DNA of 64,000 bases, from contig NZ_JAGHRC010000004.1 in assembly GCF_017743975.1 (NCBI RefSeq), positions 310,001 to 374,000 of the forward strand, read 5' to 3'. Under the pieces are notes generated by a model, which did not search any database, was not told where the DNA came from, and was given only the letters and a program-made list of their open reading frames with translations. The stretch is from Ruegeria sp. R14_0 (GTDB taxonomy: Bacteria; Pseudomonadota; Alphaproteobacteria; Rhodobacterales; Rhodobacteraceae). This document shows positions 27,153 to 36,783 of this stretch, in pieces. Position numbers and translations under genes: made by a program. Numbering within the stretch: the stretch's first letter is position 1; each line of letters opens with the position of its first letter.

Positions 27153-30100
27153 ATGGAAACCCTGACCTTTCGCCATCCCAGACTCGTTGCCCTGATCATT
27201 TTGGTTCTGGTCTCGGCCGGATTGTCTTCACTGCTGTCGCTTGGTCGTCAGGAAGACCCGACAATCACCAATCTGTTCGCAACCGTGACAACCCAGTTCC
27301 CCGGCGCAGATCCCGAGCGGGTCGAGGCTTTGGTTACAGCGGAAATCGAAGAAGAACTGCGCAAGATCGCCGAGGTTGACGAGGTCAGTTCCGTTTCGCG
27401 CTCGGGCGTGTCGGTCGTGTCGATCGAACTGCTGGAAACACTGGACGAGGCCACCATCGAACAGGTTTGGGCCGAGGCACGGGACGCGGTTGACGATGCC
27501 AGTCAGAACTTCCCTGCAGGTGCCCTGCCCCCGGAGTTCGATGCCGAGGGGATTTCGGCCTATTCCGCCGTGATCGCTGTGGCCGCCGACAATGCCGACT
27601 TTCCGGTGACCCTGCTGTCGCGCCATGCTGAGGCTCTGGGTGACCGCCTGCGTGCGATCCCGGCAACGCGGGCTGTCGAGTATTTTGGTCAGCCTGAAGA
27701 AGAGGTGCTGGTCAGCGTTGATATGGACAGCGCCGCGGCGCTGGGGCTGAGCGCGGCGGAAATCTCGGGTCGGATCGCAGAAGCGGATGGCAAGGTACAG
27801 TCGGGGCGCCTGCAATCCGATGTCGATCTGACGATCAACATCAGCGGCGAAATCGAAACGCTGGACCGCATTCGCAACATTGTACTGCGTGAAAGCGCCG
27901 ATGGGGCGGTGGTGCAATTGGGCGACATTGCCAGCATCGACCGGGGTGCGCGCGACCCGCAATCTTCGATCGCATTTGCCAATGGCAAGCCCGCCGTTCT
28001 GGTCGGCGTTCTGGCCCAGGACGGGGTGCAGATCGACCGCTGGACCAGTTTTGTGCGCGAGGAATTGCAGGCCGGTGCCGCCTCGGTTCCGGTGGGGATT
28101 CAGGAGATCCTTCTGTTTGACCAAAGCCAATACACGACCGAGCGCCTGACCGAGGTCGGCGTGAACATGGCCATCGGCGTGGCGCTGGTGGTGGCTGTGC
28201 TGTTCATCACGCTGGGGGTGCGGGCGGCTGCGATTGTGGCTCTGGTGCTGCCGGTTGTTTCGCTGGCGACGCTGGCGACCATGAACATGATTGGCCTGCC
28301 CATTCACCAGATGTCGGTTACGGGTCTGATTGTGGCGCTGGGTCTGCTGGTCGACGCGGCCATCGTGATGACCGACGAAATTCGCCGCCGCCTTCAGGAC
28401 GGGATGCAGCGTCTAACTGCTGTGCGCGATGCTGTTCGCCGGCTCGCCGCTCCGCTTTTGGCATCGACCGTCACAACGGCACTGGCCTTTACGCCGATGA
28501 TCCTGTTGCCCGGTCCAGCCGGGGACTTTGTTGGCGCCATCGCCATTGCCGTGGTTTTGATGCTGGTATGGTCACTGGTGGTTGCCCTGACTGTCACGCC
28601 GGCGCTTGCCGGTTGGGTTCTGTCGGATCGCGCGGACGCTGGCGTCCTGAGCCGGGGCCTCAGCATCCCGCCGCTGGCCCGTCTGTTCGAAGCTTCGATC
28701 CGGTTGTCTGTGGCGAACCCCATCCGATCCATCGCGTTGGCGCTGGTTCTGCCGGTCCTGGGCTTTGCGGCCTTTCCGACCCTGACTGCGCAGTTCTTTC
28801 CAGGTGTGGATCGCAACCAGTTCTATATCGAGGTTGACATGCCAGGCGGCACGTCGATCGCCAGCACCGAGGCCACCGCACGTCAGATCGACGACATATT
28901 ACTGGCCGATGAAGGTGTTCAAAGCGTCTATTGGACAGTGGGCGAGTCCGGTCCGGCCTTTTACTACAACATCGTCGGCAATCGCTCGCGCGAGCCCGGA
29001 TTTGCGCAGGCCATGATCACGACTGAAACGGCGGACGACGCCGCCCGGCTTGTCGCCGCGCTGCAAGCCCAACTGGATACCGCTTTTCCCGACGCCCAGA
29101 TTATCGTGCGCAATCTGGTTCAGGGTCCACCGGTTGCAGCCCCGGTCGAGGTCAAAATCCAGGGGCAGGACATCACGGTTCTGCGCAACCTGGGAGACGA
29201 GGTGCGCTCGGTCATGGCCAACCTGGATCTGGTCACCCAGGCCCGCGCCAGCGTGAACGGCGGAAACCCCCAGATCCGGTTCGAAATTGATGAGGTTAAA
29301 GCTCGCTTGCTGGGTCTGGACGTGGCCGATATCGCGGGTCAGCTGGATACGGCGTTGGTCGGCGTTACCGGCGGTTCGTTGATAGAGGGGACCGAGCAAC
29401 TGCCGGTCCGTGTGCGCCTGGGCGACAGTGTGCGTTCTGACCTCAACACAATTGTCAGCATGCCGATCCTTCTGCCGAACGCGGCTGCGGTCTCGGCGAC
29501 CGGGGTGTTTCCCGCCGTCCCGCTGTCAGAGCTGGCCCGCCCGGTCATTGAACCGGCAGAAAGCGTCATAACTCGGACAGACGGCATTCGGGAGAACACC
29601 ATTCAAGCCTTCATCGTGCCAGGTGTCTTGCCCGAAGAGGCCCTGCAGGACGTTCTGCAGGCACTGGACGCCTCTGGGTTTGTCCTGCCGCAGGGCTATT
29701 CGATGTCCCTGGGCGGAGACAGCGACGCGCGCTCGAACACCGTGGGCAATCTGCTGGCCTCGGTTGGCCTGATCGTCACCCTATCCATCGCGACCATTGT
29801 TCTGACATTCAATTCCTTCCGGCTGACAGTGGTCACTCTGGTCGTGTGCGTTTTGTCCGCAGGCCTGTCGATGCTGTCCCTTGCGATCATGCAATTCCCG
29901 TTTGGCATTACCGCGATCATCGGTGTCATTGGCTCGATCGGTGTTTCGATCAACGCGGCCATCATCATCCTGACCGGCCTGCAACAGGACCCTGAGGCCA
30001 GTCGCGGCGACCGTGCCGCCATGGCGCGGGTCGTTTCCGGATCTAGCCGTCATATCATCTCGACAACGGTCACAACCTTTGGCGGGTTCCTGCCGCTGAT

Positions 30101-30296
30101 CCTGGGTGGTGGCGCGTTCTGGCCCCCCTTCGCGGTTGCCATCGCGGGTGGTGTTCTGTTGTCGACTGTTGTGTCGTTCTACTTCACCCCACCGGTTTTC
30201 GCATTGGTGTACCGGGGCCGGTTCCGAGAGCGGTCAGTGCCCACTCATCGAGCCGCCGAAGCCGACAAGGCGGTTGTCGCACTGGTCGCAGAATGA
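27153..30296 (+). CDS. RND efflux permease (AcrB/HAE1 family)
   Basis: 1047 residues, full family length. One hydrophobic segment at about 10-30, then a large periplasmic loop, helices at about 330-540 and 860-1030. The proton-relay region is visible in GLIVALGLLVDAAIVMTDEIRRR, where only one Asp (VDAAIV) is present in helix 4. The C-terminal half ends with GFLPLILGGGAFWPPFAVAIAGG. Proton-driven export of lipophilic toxic compounds, controlled by the divergent TetR. Substrate not assignable. Confidence 0.93.
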   Translation: METLTFRHPRLVALIILVLVSAGLSSLLSLGRQEDPTITNLFATVTTQFPGADPERVEALVTAEIEEELRKIAEVDEVSSVSRSGVSVVSIELLETLDEATIEQVWAEARDAVDDASQNFPAGALPPEFDAEGISAYSAVIAVAADNADFPVTLLSRHAEALGDRLRAIPATRAVEYFGQPEEEVLVSVDMDSAAALGLSAAEISGRIAEADGKVQSGRLQSDVDLTINISGEIETLDRIRNIVLRESADGAVVQLGDIASIDRGARDPQSSIAFANGKPAVLVGVLAQDGVQIDRWTSFVREELQAGAASVPVGIQEILLFDQSQYTTERLTEVGVNMAIGVALVVAVLFITLGVRAAAIVALVLPVVSLATLATMNMIGLPIHQMSVTGLIVALGLLVDAAIVMTDEIRRRLQDGMQRLTAVRDAVRRLAAPLLASTVTTALAFTPMILLPGPAGDFVGAIAIAVVLMLVWSLVVALTVTPALAGWVLSDRADAGVLSRGLSIPPLARLFEASIRLSVANPIRSIALALVLPVLGFAAFPTLTAQFFPGVDRNQFYIEVDMPGGTSIASTEATARQIDDILLADEGVQSVYWTVGESGPAFYYNIVGNRSREPGFAQAMITTETADDAARLVAALQAQLDTAFPDAQIIVRNLVQGPPVAAPVEVKIQGQDITVLRNLGDEVRSVMANLDLVTQARASVNGGNPQIRFEIDEVKARLLGLDVADIAGQLDTALVGVTGGSLIEGTEQLPVRVRLGDSVRSDLNTIVSMPILLPNAAAVSATGVFPAVPLSELARPVIEPAESVITRTDGIRENTIQAFIVPGVLPEEALQDVLQALDASGFVLPQGYSMSLGGDSDARSNTVGNLLASVGLIVTLSIATIVLTFNSFRLTVVTLVVCVLSAGLSMLSLAIMQFPFGITAIIGVIGSIGVSINAAIIILTGLQQDPEASRGDRAAMARVVSGSSRHIISTTVTTFGGFLPLILGGGAFWPPFAVAIAGGVLLSTVVSFYFTPPVFALVYRGRFRERSVPTHRAAEADKAVVALVAE

Positions 30297-30331
30297 AGAG
30301 TTCGGCTGATCTGAGTTCAATGCAGCTGCGT

Positions 30332-31483
30332 TCAGAGGGCTGCAGGGTCAATCATATGGTGGCTCTGCCCGCCTGACTGTCCGTAACTTTGCGCAGGTTG
30401 ATCTCGCACTTCGGAGGCCTCAATTCGGATCTCCAGATCGGTCATTGCGCGCTCGACCTTAGTCCGTGGCAACTCTGCGAGGCAGGGACGCGCACCGGCC
30501 TTTATGGTGTCGGGTTCTCTCAGTAGCGCGCGGCACATGACCCCTGGCACAAAGGGTCCGTGCCCATTCTCAGCGATCAGCTTCCATTGGCGCGTTACGC
30601 TCTGCTTGCCCAGCTTACCGGAAACGCTCACCACCATACCGCCACGGTCGGTCCCAAAGGGATAGAGCGCTTTGGAAAGCAGGTAGAGACCCGCGTAACC
30701 CATCTCTGGTACATCAAAGCGGCCGTGTTGCCGCAGCTTTGCCAGAAACTGCAAAGCCCGGTTCATCACCGAAAGCTCCAGCCCGGCGCGGAATACAACG
30801 CTTTTTGCGCCAGTCCATTTCGGAAACAGCGCGATGTCGGGAACATCCACGCTGTATCCGGCGCGTTTCAGGCCCGGTTCCAGTTGGTACAGCTTGCGAT
30901 CAGTCCAACCGGTGGCCCTTTGCCAGCCACCGTCGCGCCACATGTGATAGGGCCGCCCGACCCCACTGACGATGCTTTTGATAACGGACATGCCGCGCGG
31001 TGCCCGATTGCCTGGCAGGATTGCGATATCGATAAGGTCGATCTCGTCAAGGTCTGAGATCAGATCCGCAACAATGCTCGAAGACAGGCCCGGCACGCTG
31101 GATGCGCCAGAAAGCGAGAAGACACCTGCGGCGCGGGCCTTGGTGTCCAAGGCTGCGATACCTTGGGTGAATTTGGCGCTGTCAGACAGGTCCAGATAGT
31201 GACAGCGCTGAGCGATGCAGAGCCTTGGAACCCTGTAGGGATCGCTGCCGTAGTGTTGAAAGGGACCAGTAGCATCGATGACCACGTCCGGTTGGGCGTC
31301 GAACAAATCCTCTGGTGCCTTACCGATATCCACCGCCAGCGTTTGCGCCCCAAGCTCTTGCGCCAAAGCGCGGCCCTTTTCAGGGTGCCGCCCGGCCAGC
31401 CAAAGTTGGTGGCCGTCGCGCGCCAGCAATCGCGCGGTCAGGGACCCAAAAACCCCGTACCCGCCGATAATCACGACGTTCAT
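30332..31483 (-). CDS. Saccharopine dehydrogenase-like NAD(P)-binding protein
   Basis: 383 residues from ATG 31483, which overlaps the upstream stop by ATGA; a longer reading has no supporting features. Rossmann start MNVVIIGGYGVFGSLTARLLARDGH, with a Sacchrp_dh_NADP-type domain to about residue 130. The rest, including TDRKLYQLEPGLKRAGYSVDVPD, is unlike lysine-pathway enzymes, so lysine metabolism is not implied. It is paired with a DUF4166 protein, a combination that also occurs fused or adjacent in other bacteria. Role unknown. Confidence 0.82.
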   Translation of the reverse strand: MNVVIIGGYGVFGSLTARLLARDGHQLWLAGRHPEKGRALAQELGAQTLAVDIGKAPEDLFDAQPDVVIDATGPFQHYGSDPYRVPRLCIAQRCHYLDLSDSAKFTQGIAALDTKARAAGVFSLSGASSVPGLSSSIVADLISDLDEIDLIDIAILPGNRAPRGMSVIKSIVSGVGRPYHMWRDGGWQRATGWTDRKLYQLEPGLKRAGYSVDVPDIALFPKWTGAKSVVFRAGLELSVMNRALQFLAKLRQHGRFDVPEMGYAGLYLLSKALYPFGTDRGGMVVSVSGKLGKQSVTRQWKLIAENGHGPFVPGVMCRALLREPDTIKAGARPCLAELPRTKVERAMTDLEIRIEASEVRDQPAQSYGQSGGQSHHMIDPAAL

Positions 31484-32181
31484 GAAAGCACACCTCCGAC
31501 AATCTCGGCGTCGTGGAATACTGCGTCCTGCCAGATCAGTTCCCCGAACAGCGGATGCGCCAGTTCCAAGGTGAACCGAAACTGCCCACCGCCCAGTTCT
31601 TCGTGGCCCACAACCAACTCGCCCGGACAGACCCACCGCGGCAATGAGATGCGCCGCCGGCCCAGCTTCACGAAGTACCGGTCGCTGACAAAGTATAGGC
31701 CGGTTGAGGTGCTTTTCAGCCGCAACGAGATGCCGATGCCGAAACCAATGTATTCTTCCAACCCGGTTGGCCCTGCAAACCGTTTAGAGCTGCCAACCAT
31801 TTGCGGAAAACCGGAGGCCCGACCATATTGCCGGATCCAATACTGCCCGCCGGTCGCCGCATCTTCGGTCACGGTCACCACGGCGGATCGACCGACAGAG
31901 GTGCGGTCAAACGGCAACGGCGCACCTAGTGCGCGCAAAGCCAAGGCCAGTGCGCGCCCAACGGGGTTCATCCGCATCTGGGTCACGCGGCCCTGATAGG
32001 CCAGGCTGGCGTCACCCATCAATCGCTTGCTGAAACGGCGTTGAATCTCCGCAGGCAAACGCGCCCATGCAGTGACACCCAGCAGGGTTTTGAACCGATC
32101 GTCCCTGCAACTGGCCGTATCAGTTTTCGTTTGAGACGACTTAAGGCCGGGCGGTGCGGATAAAGGTTTTCTTTCGAGCAT
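31480..32181 (-). CDS. DUF4166 domain-containing protein
   Basis: 233 residues from ATG 32181 (a TTG at 32217 is a weaker start). The DUF4166 domain covers most of the protein: RLPAEIQRRFSKRLMGDASLAYQGRVTQMRMNPVGRALALALRALGAPLPF, and near the end FRFTLELAHPLFGELIWQDAVFHD. Function unknown. It is flanked on the same strand by a GbsR-type regulator upstream and the coupled saccharopine-dehydrogenase-like gene downstream, forming a three-gene unit. Confidence 0.8.
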   Translation of the reverse strand: MLERKPLSAPPGLKSSQTKTDTASCRDDRFKTLLGVTAWARLPAEIQRRFSKRLMGDASLAYQGRVTQMRMNPVGRALALALRALGAPLPFDRTSVGRSAVVTVTEDAATGGQYWIRQYGRASGFPQMVGSSKRFAGPTGLEEYIGFGIGISLRLKSTSTGLYFVSDRYFVKLGRRRISLPRWVCPGELVVGHEELGGGQFRFTLELAHPLFGELIWQDAVFHDAEIVGGVLS

Positions 32182-32223
32182 TCTGTTATTTCCGTTGCAA
32201 GAGAAATTAGATGTCAAAATTTT

Positions 32224-32787
32224 TTAGCCGCTCTTTTTTCCTCCGGTGAAATTGAGGAGAGAGACAACTTTAGTGCCCATTTTCATCAACATCACAAGCT
32301 TGGGACGGGGAACCGTCAGCATGTCGCGGAACCAGGTGTCAGCCGTCGCAAGGAAGTCCTGCATGTCTTGCATCCGCTTCAACGCGATCGGGTCCAGCCC
32401 GCTTTCGGTTTCAGCCTGCGCCACGCAGGCACGCAGGGCTTGTGTGGCGGGATCAATCTCGCGTTCCTTGCGTCCTTGCGCGATACGGATCCCCATTTCC
32501 CAGACATCGACTTCGGCCTCGTAATGCTCTCGCCTGTCCCCGGGCACGGGAACACGGCGGATAAGCCGCCAGCTCACCAATTCCTTGAGCGAGTTGGACA
32601 CGTTGGATCGTGCAATGCCCAAAGCCTCGGCGATCTGTTCGGCATTAAGGGGTTTGGCGCTGAGATAGAGCAGCGCATGAATCTGCGCGACCGAGCGATT
32701 GACCCCCCATTGATTGCCCATGTCACCCCAGTACAGGATAAACTGACTAGCGGCGTTGGATTTCGTTATGTCTATTATTTCTGTCAT
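32224..32787 (-). CDS. GbsR/MarR-family transcriptional regulator
   Basis: 187 residues with a winged HTH in the first half: SAKPLNAEQIAEALGIARSNVSNSLKELVSWRLIRRVPVPGDRREHYEAE, matching GbsR-type MarR relatives. The C-terminal half is helical. The start codon falls at the centre of a 22-bp palindrome (32776-32797), which would give tight negative autoregulation. It leads the DUF4166/saccharopine-like unit. GbsR proteins elsewhere respond to choline, but no choline gene adjoins it here. Confidence 0.85.
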   Translation of the reverse strand: MTEIIDITKSNAASQFILYWGDMGNQWGVNRSVAQIHALLYLSAKPLNAEQIAEALGIARSNVSNSLKELVSWRLIRRVPVPGDRREHYEAEVDVWEMGIRIAQGRKEREIDPATQALRACVAQAETESGLDPIALKRMQDMQDFLATADTWFRDMLTVPRPKLVMLMKMGTKVVSLLNFTGGKKSG

Positions 32788-32797
32788 GACAGAAATA
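32776..32797. promoter_or_regulatory. Perfect 22-bp palindrome spanning the GbsR-like start codon
   Basis: Each arm is TATTTCTGTCA and its exact complement TGACAGAAATA, together symmetric around the centre (32786/32787). The ATG of the regulator is the three bases 32787-32785 at the centre. Operators inside start codons give steric block of both transcription and translation initiation. Confidence 0.75.
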
Positions 32798-32953
32798 TCA
32801 GATCAAACAGTGCAAAAATCAAGACTAAATCTGTTTCCTGAACCTTTGATCCCGAGCGGATGTTGCGGCGTGTAAGTTGGTGAACGCACGAAAGCGCTGA
32901 AAAATAATACGATTTTTACATCAGACGGCGACCACTCTAAGTCCGGATGATCG

Positions 32954-33844
32954 TCACATGCGCGCGGTTGCGTCGGGTTTCACCCCCTTCGTCAACCACT
33001 CGACCACTTGGCGCACTTCCTGTCGCGATTCCCTGCCGTCTCGCACCTCAAGAAAGTATCCGTGGGTTGGGGCAATGCTCTCGTCAAAGACGCGAACGAC
33101 CCGATGTTCCGACAGATCCTGATCGATCAGTGGCCGCCAACCAACCACCACGCCTTGTCCTTCAGCGGCGCCACGTAAAAGCACATTCGCATCCTCAAAC
33201 ACGGGACCCTGCAGTGGCTGATCCAAAGGCACACCCATCGCAGCAAACCAATCCAGCCAACCCCAGTGGTTTTTTTGATGCAGCAAGGGCAGCTCCAGCA
33301 GGTCGGCGGGGTGCTTGATCGGTCCATGTTTGGTGAGAAAATCTTGGGATGCAATCGCGACTGGGTTTAGTTCCAACAGCTTGATGGCGGCCTCATCCGC
33401 CCCTGCCAAACGATCCCAGCGGATCACGATATCAACGTTTTCCCGGCTGTGCGTTCCGGGCTGGAATGAGGGGACGACTTCAAGTTCGACGTCCTGGTGC
33501 GCCTCCCAGAAATCACTGATCTGCGGCATGAGCCACCGGGCGGTTAAGATTGGCCCAGCCGAGACGCGAACAGCTTTGCGCGCACTGTTCTGCAAGGCAA
33601 GAACGGCATCATCCAAAAGCCCAAAGGCCTGCCGCGTCGCCTTGGCAAGCCGCCTGCCCTGTTCTGTCAGGGCAACCTCGCGCCCCTCTCGCTCGAACAG
33701 CGTCAGCCCCATTTGGCTTTCCAGACCACGGATATGGTGGCTGATCGCTGTCGGCGTCACCGAAAGGTCTTCGGCGGCCGCCCGGAAACTGCCTTGCCGG
33801 GCGGCAGCATCAAAGGCGCGTAGTGCTGGCAAAGAAGGTCTCAT
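32954..33844 (-). CDS. LysR-family regulator (GcvA-like)
   Basis: 296 residues. N-terminal HTH begins LPALRAFDAAARQGSFRAAAEDLSVTPTAISHHIRGLESQMG, the pattern of GcvA-type LTTRs. Effector domain about 90-285. It is divergent from the MttB-like gene at 33953, across 108 bases, so it is the likely regulator of the amine operon A. Inducer unknown. Confidence 0.88.
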   Translation of the reverse strand: MRPSLPALRAFDAAARQGSFRAAAEDLSVTPTAISHHIRGLESQMGLTLFEREGREVALTEQGRRLAKATRQAFGLLDDAVLALQNSARKAVRVSAGPILTARWLMPQISDFWEAHQDVELEVVPSFQPGTHSRENVDIVIRWDRLAGADEAAIKLLELNPVAIASQDFLTKHGPIKHPADLLELPLLHQKNHWGWLDWFAAMGVPLDQPLQGPVFEDANVLLRGAAEGQGVVVGWRPLIDQDLSEHRVVRVFDESIAPTHGYFLEVRDGRESRQEVRQVVEWLTKGVKPDATARM

Positions 33845-33909
33845 CAGAACCTATTGATAAGTTTTATTCATTATTCGATGAGAAAGTTGCTTTTGTAAAT
33901 AAGGTTACT

Positions 33910-33932
33910 ATTCGGGCAAAGTAACGCCGAAT
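33910..33932. promoter_or_regulatory. Candidate regulator site upstream of operon A
   Basis: ATTCGG (33910-33915) and CCGAAT (33927-33932) form an inverted repeat with an 11-base spacer, in the 108-base gap between the divergent GcvA-like gene and the MttB-like gene. The spacing suits a LysR box; no experimental support. Confidence 0.35.
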
Positions 33933-33952
33933 GAACCTGAGCTCATGAGTCG

Positions 33953-35497
33953 ATGTCCAAAACAAACCGCCGGCGCGGCCGCAAAGAACGCCTGATGCAA
34001 GGATCGGAGGTTGACCCCAGCCCCCCTGTTTGGCCCGGGGTAGTCGGAGGGCGTCTGAAACCCCTGTCGCCCGAGGAAGAGACGCGGGTCGAAGAAGCGG
34101 CCCTGACGATCCTTGAGGATCTGGGGCTGAGCCAGGCCATCCCGTCAATGATTGAAAAAGTCACTGCAGCAGGCGGCTCCATGACTGCGGACGGCCGGTT
34201 GCTGTTCCCGCGCGATCTGGTCAAATGGGCGATCGACGGTGCCCAGCGTGGATTTAGCTTGTGCGGGCAACGGCCCGAGAATGACCTGATCATCGAAGCG
34301 GCGCGGGTTCATATGTCGACCGGCGGCGCGGCGCCGGGTGTGTTTGATCTGGACACACATGAATATCGCGAGTCCTCGCTGCAGGATCTCTACGACGCCG
34401 CTCGGATTGTCGACACGATGGACAACATACACCATTTCAGCCGGTCGGTTGTCGCACGCGACATCGAAGACAACAGTTTGTTGGACATCAACACGGCCTA
34501 TGCCTGTCTGGCGGGCACGTCCAAGCATGTCTCGACCTCGATTACCGAGCCTCAGAATGTCGCCGAGATCGCCGCGCTTTGCTATAGTATCGCAGATGGT
34601 GAGGCGGCGTTTCGGGCCCGGCCATTTCTGACAGTGATGGTGTGTCACGTGGTTCCACCGATGCGGTTCGCCGAAGAAGCCTGTGAGGTTCTGGAACTGG
34701 CCATTGAGGCGGGCTTTCCCGTTCAGCTGATCAGCGCAGGTCAGGCGGGTGCCACCAGCCCGGCCACAATCGCGGGGTCTTTGGTGCAGGCCGTGGCCGA
34801 GACGCTGGCGGGCCTTGTGTTCGCCCGTCTGGTTGATCCCGAGGCCAAAGCCATTTTTGCCCCCAAGCCTCTGGTCGCCGATCTGCGCACCGGCTCGATG
34901 AGCGGCGGAGGCGGTGAACAGGCCATTCTGATGGCCGGTGCCGCGCAAATGGGTCGGCGCTGGAATCTGCCGACCAGTTCGATTGCCGGGATAACGGATT
35001 CCAAGCGCCTGGATGCGCAATACGGCGCCGAAAAGGCTCTGGCGGTGACGATGGCGGCCCATGCCGGGTCCAACCTGATCACGCAAGCGGCGGGCATGAT
35101 GTCCAGCCTTCTGGGTGTCAGCCACGCGGCTTATGTCAGTGACAACGATCTGTTGGGCAATATCCTGCGAACGATCCGGGGCATTGAGGCGACGCCGGAC
35201 AACATAGCGGCAGATGTCATTGCCGAAGTGTGCCGTGGCGAGGGCCACTATCTAGGCGAACAACACACGTTCAGCCGCATGAAATCGGACTATTTCTACC
35301 CCGAGATCGGTGATCGCCGCGCCCCCGCAGACTGGCAAGATGACGGTGCACTGCGTGTCGGCGATGTTGCACGCGAAAAGACACGCGAGATTCTGAGCAC
35401 CAATTTCCCAGACCATTTGCCGGATGCTGTGGATCAAACGCTGCGACAACGGTTCGACATTCGCCTGACGCGGGCACAGATGGGACGATCGGAATGA
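33953..35497 (+). CDS. MttB-superfamily (trimethylamine methyltransferase family) protein, non-pyrrolysine
   Basis: 514 residues. Basic N-terminus (RRRGRKERL), then the MttB pattern: LVSAGQAGATSPATIAGS-like segment, FAPKPLVADLRTGSMSGGGGEQ, ITDSKRLDAQYGAEKAL and FSRMKSDYFYPEIGDR. The frame has no internal TAG, so the pyrrolysine of archaeal MttB is replaced, as in glycine-betaine enzymes such as MtgB. Known relatives move a methyl group from a quaternary amine to a corrinoid protein; no corrinoid protein is encoded in this window. First gene of a coupled five-gene operon. Confidence 0.85.
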   Translation: MSKTNRRRGRKERLMQGSEVDPSPPVWPGVVGGRLKPLSPEEETRVEEAALTILEDLGLSQAIPSMIEKVTAAGGSMTADGRLLFPRDLVKWAIDGAQRGFSLCGQRPENDLIIEAARVHMSTGGAAPGVFDLDTHEYRESSLQDLYDAARIVDTMDNIHHFSRSVVARDIEDNSLLDINTAYACLAGTSKHVSTSITEPQNVAEIAALCYSIADGEAAFRARPFLTVMVCHVVPPMRFAEEACEVLELAIEAGFPVQLISAGQAGATSPATIAGSLVQAVAETLAGLVFARLVDPEAKAIFAPKPLVADLRTGSMSGGGGEQAILMAGAAQMGRRWNLPTSSIAGITDSKRLDAQYGAEKALAVTMAAHAGSNLITQAAGMMSSLLGVSHAAYVSDNDLLGNILRTIRGIEATPDNIAADVIAEVCRGEGHYLGEQHTFSRMKSDYFYPEIGDRRAPADWQDDGALRVGDVAREKTREILSTNFPDHLPDAVDQTLRQRFDIRLTRAQMGRSE

Positions 35498-36783
35498 AAA
35501 ACCAAGATCTGAGTACACGCGCGCGAACCGCTTTGCCGGGCGGCGTCAGCCATGAGCTGCGTTACCGCGATCCGCATCCTGTGTTCATCGACCGCGCCTT
35601 GGGGGCCGAAAAATGGGACCGGGAAGGCCGGCGATACGTTGACTTCAAGATGGGCAGCGCCAGCCAGATGCTGGGGCATTGCCATCCGACGATTGTAGAC
35701 GCGATACAAAGACAGGCTGCGCGTTCGATTTTCTGCGCTGACTGTCATGAAGCAGAGATCGAATGGGCCGAGTGGGTCAATCGCCTGTATCCCTCTGCCG
35801 AACTGACCCGGTTTACCGCGTCGGGCACCGAGGCCACGATGCTGGCCCTGCGATTGGCACGCGCCTATTCCGGCAAGGATCATGTATTGCGCGTGGATGG
35901 TCACTTTCATGGGTGGCACGATCATGCGCTAAAAGGGGCCAAACCCGGCAGCGAACAGGCCCCGTCGCTTGGGATTCCGGATGCCATCAATGATCTGGTC
36001 CACATCTGCGCCGCTGACCCTCAGGCGATGGAAAGTGCGCTGCAGGACGAACGTATTGGCACGGTCATCATTGAAGTATCCGGCGCGAATTATGGCTGCG
36101 TGCCTATGTCCACCGATACGCTTCGGGCGTTGCATGACGTGGCGCGGGCGGCTGGCGTGGTGCTGATCTTCGATGAGATCATCACTGGCTTTCGCTGGTC
36201 ACCCGGCGGGCGACAGGCCCGAGACGGGATTGTTCCGGACCTTACCACTCTGGCCAAGATCGTTACCGGCGGATTGCCGGGGGGTGCCCTTTGCGGTCGC
36301 GCGACGATCATGGAACTGTTGAGCAATGCCACGGTACGCAATGGGCTGGGTCCGGCTGTCAGTCACAAGGGGACGTTCAACGGCTCACCTCTGGTGGCGG
36401 CGGCGGCCTGTGCCGCGATGCCCCTCTTGGCCAGCGGCGATGCGCAGGCGCAGGCCGATGCCATGGCCACGCGAATGCGGGATGGCATAAACGCTGCGAT
36501 GTCAGAGCTTGGAGTTGCTGGTATCGCTTATGGCGAAAGCTCGATCTTCCATGTCTATTTTGGTGCTGAAAGCGTGGACGGGCTCAGCCCGGCGGAAATC
36601 CGAGGGCTGCCCAAGCCAACCGTCAAGGCTTATCGCGACGGTATGCTGTCGCGCGGGGTGGATATTATGTCCTACACCTCTGGTCTGACCTCTGCCGCCC
36701 ATACGCCCGAGTTGATCGACGAGGCTCTGGCTGCGTTCCACGCAACTCTTTGCGACATGATCCGCGACGGAGTAGTGCAATGA
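35494..36783 (+). CDS. Class III aminotransferase (glutamate-1-semialdehyde aminomutase-like)
   Basis: 429 residues, PLP fold type I. SGTEATMLALRLAR binds the cofactor phosphate (about 110-123), FDEIITGFR carries the Asp227-Glu228 pair, and Lys255 in TLAKIVTGGLPGG is the expected Schiff-base lysine. Related to GSA aminomutase, but its operon context argues against tetrapyrrole synthesis and for transamination or racemisation of an amine-pathway intermediate. ATGA overlaps at both ends couple it to neighbours. Confidence 0.88.
   Translation: MKNQDLSTRARTALPGGVSHELRYRDPHPVFIDRALGAEKWDREGRRYVDFKMGSASQMLGHCHPTIVDAIQRQAARSIFCADCHEAEIEWAEWVNRLYPSAELTRFTASGTEATMLALRLARAYSGKDHVLRVDGHFHGWHDHALKGAKPGSEQAPSLGIPDAINDLVHICAADPQAMESALQDERIGTVIIEVSGANYGCVPMSTDTLRALHDVARAAGVVLIFDEIITGFRWSPGGRQARDGIVPDLTTLAKIVTGGLPGGALCGRATIMELLSNATVRNGLGPAVSHKGTFNGSPLVAAAACAAMPLLASGDAQAQADAMATRMRDGINAAMSELGVAGIAYGESSIFHVYFGAESVDGLSPAEIRGLPKPTVKAYRDGMLSRGVDIMSYTSGLTSAAHTPELIDEALAAFHATLCDMIRDGVVQ

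Noticed and set aside
30332..31483. Lysine-pathway saccharopine dehydrogenase
   Set aside because: Only the NADP-binding domain resembles the family, and the DUF4166 partner points to a different role.
33953..35497. Pyrrolysine-containing MttB
   Set aside because: The reading frame has no internal TAG codon, so this is a non-pyrrolysine homologue; the same holds for the copy at 61361.
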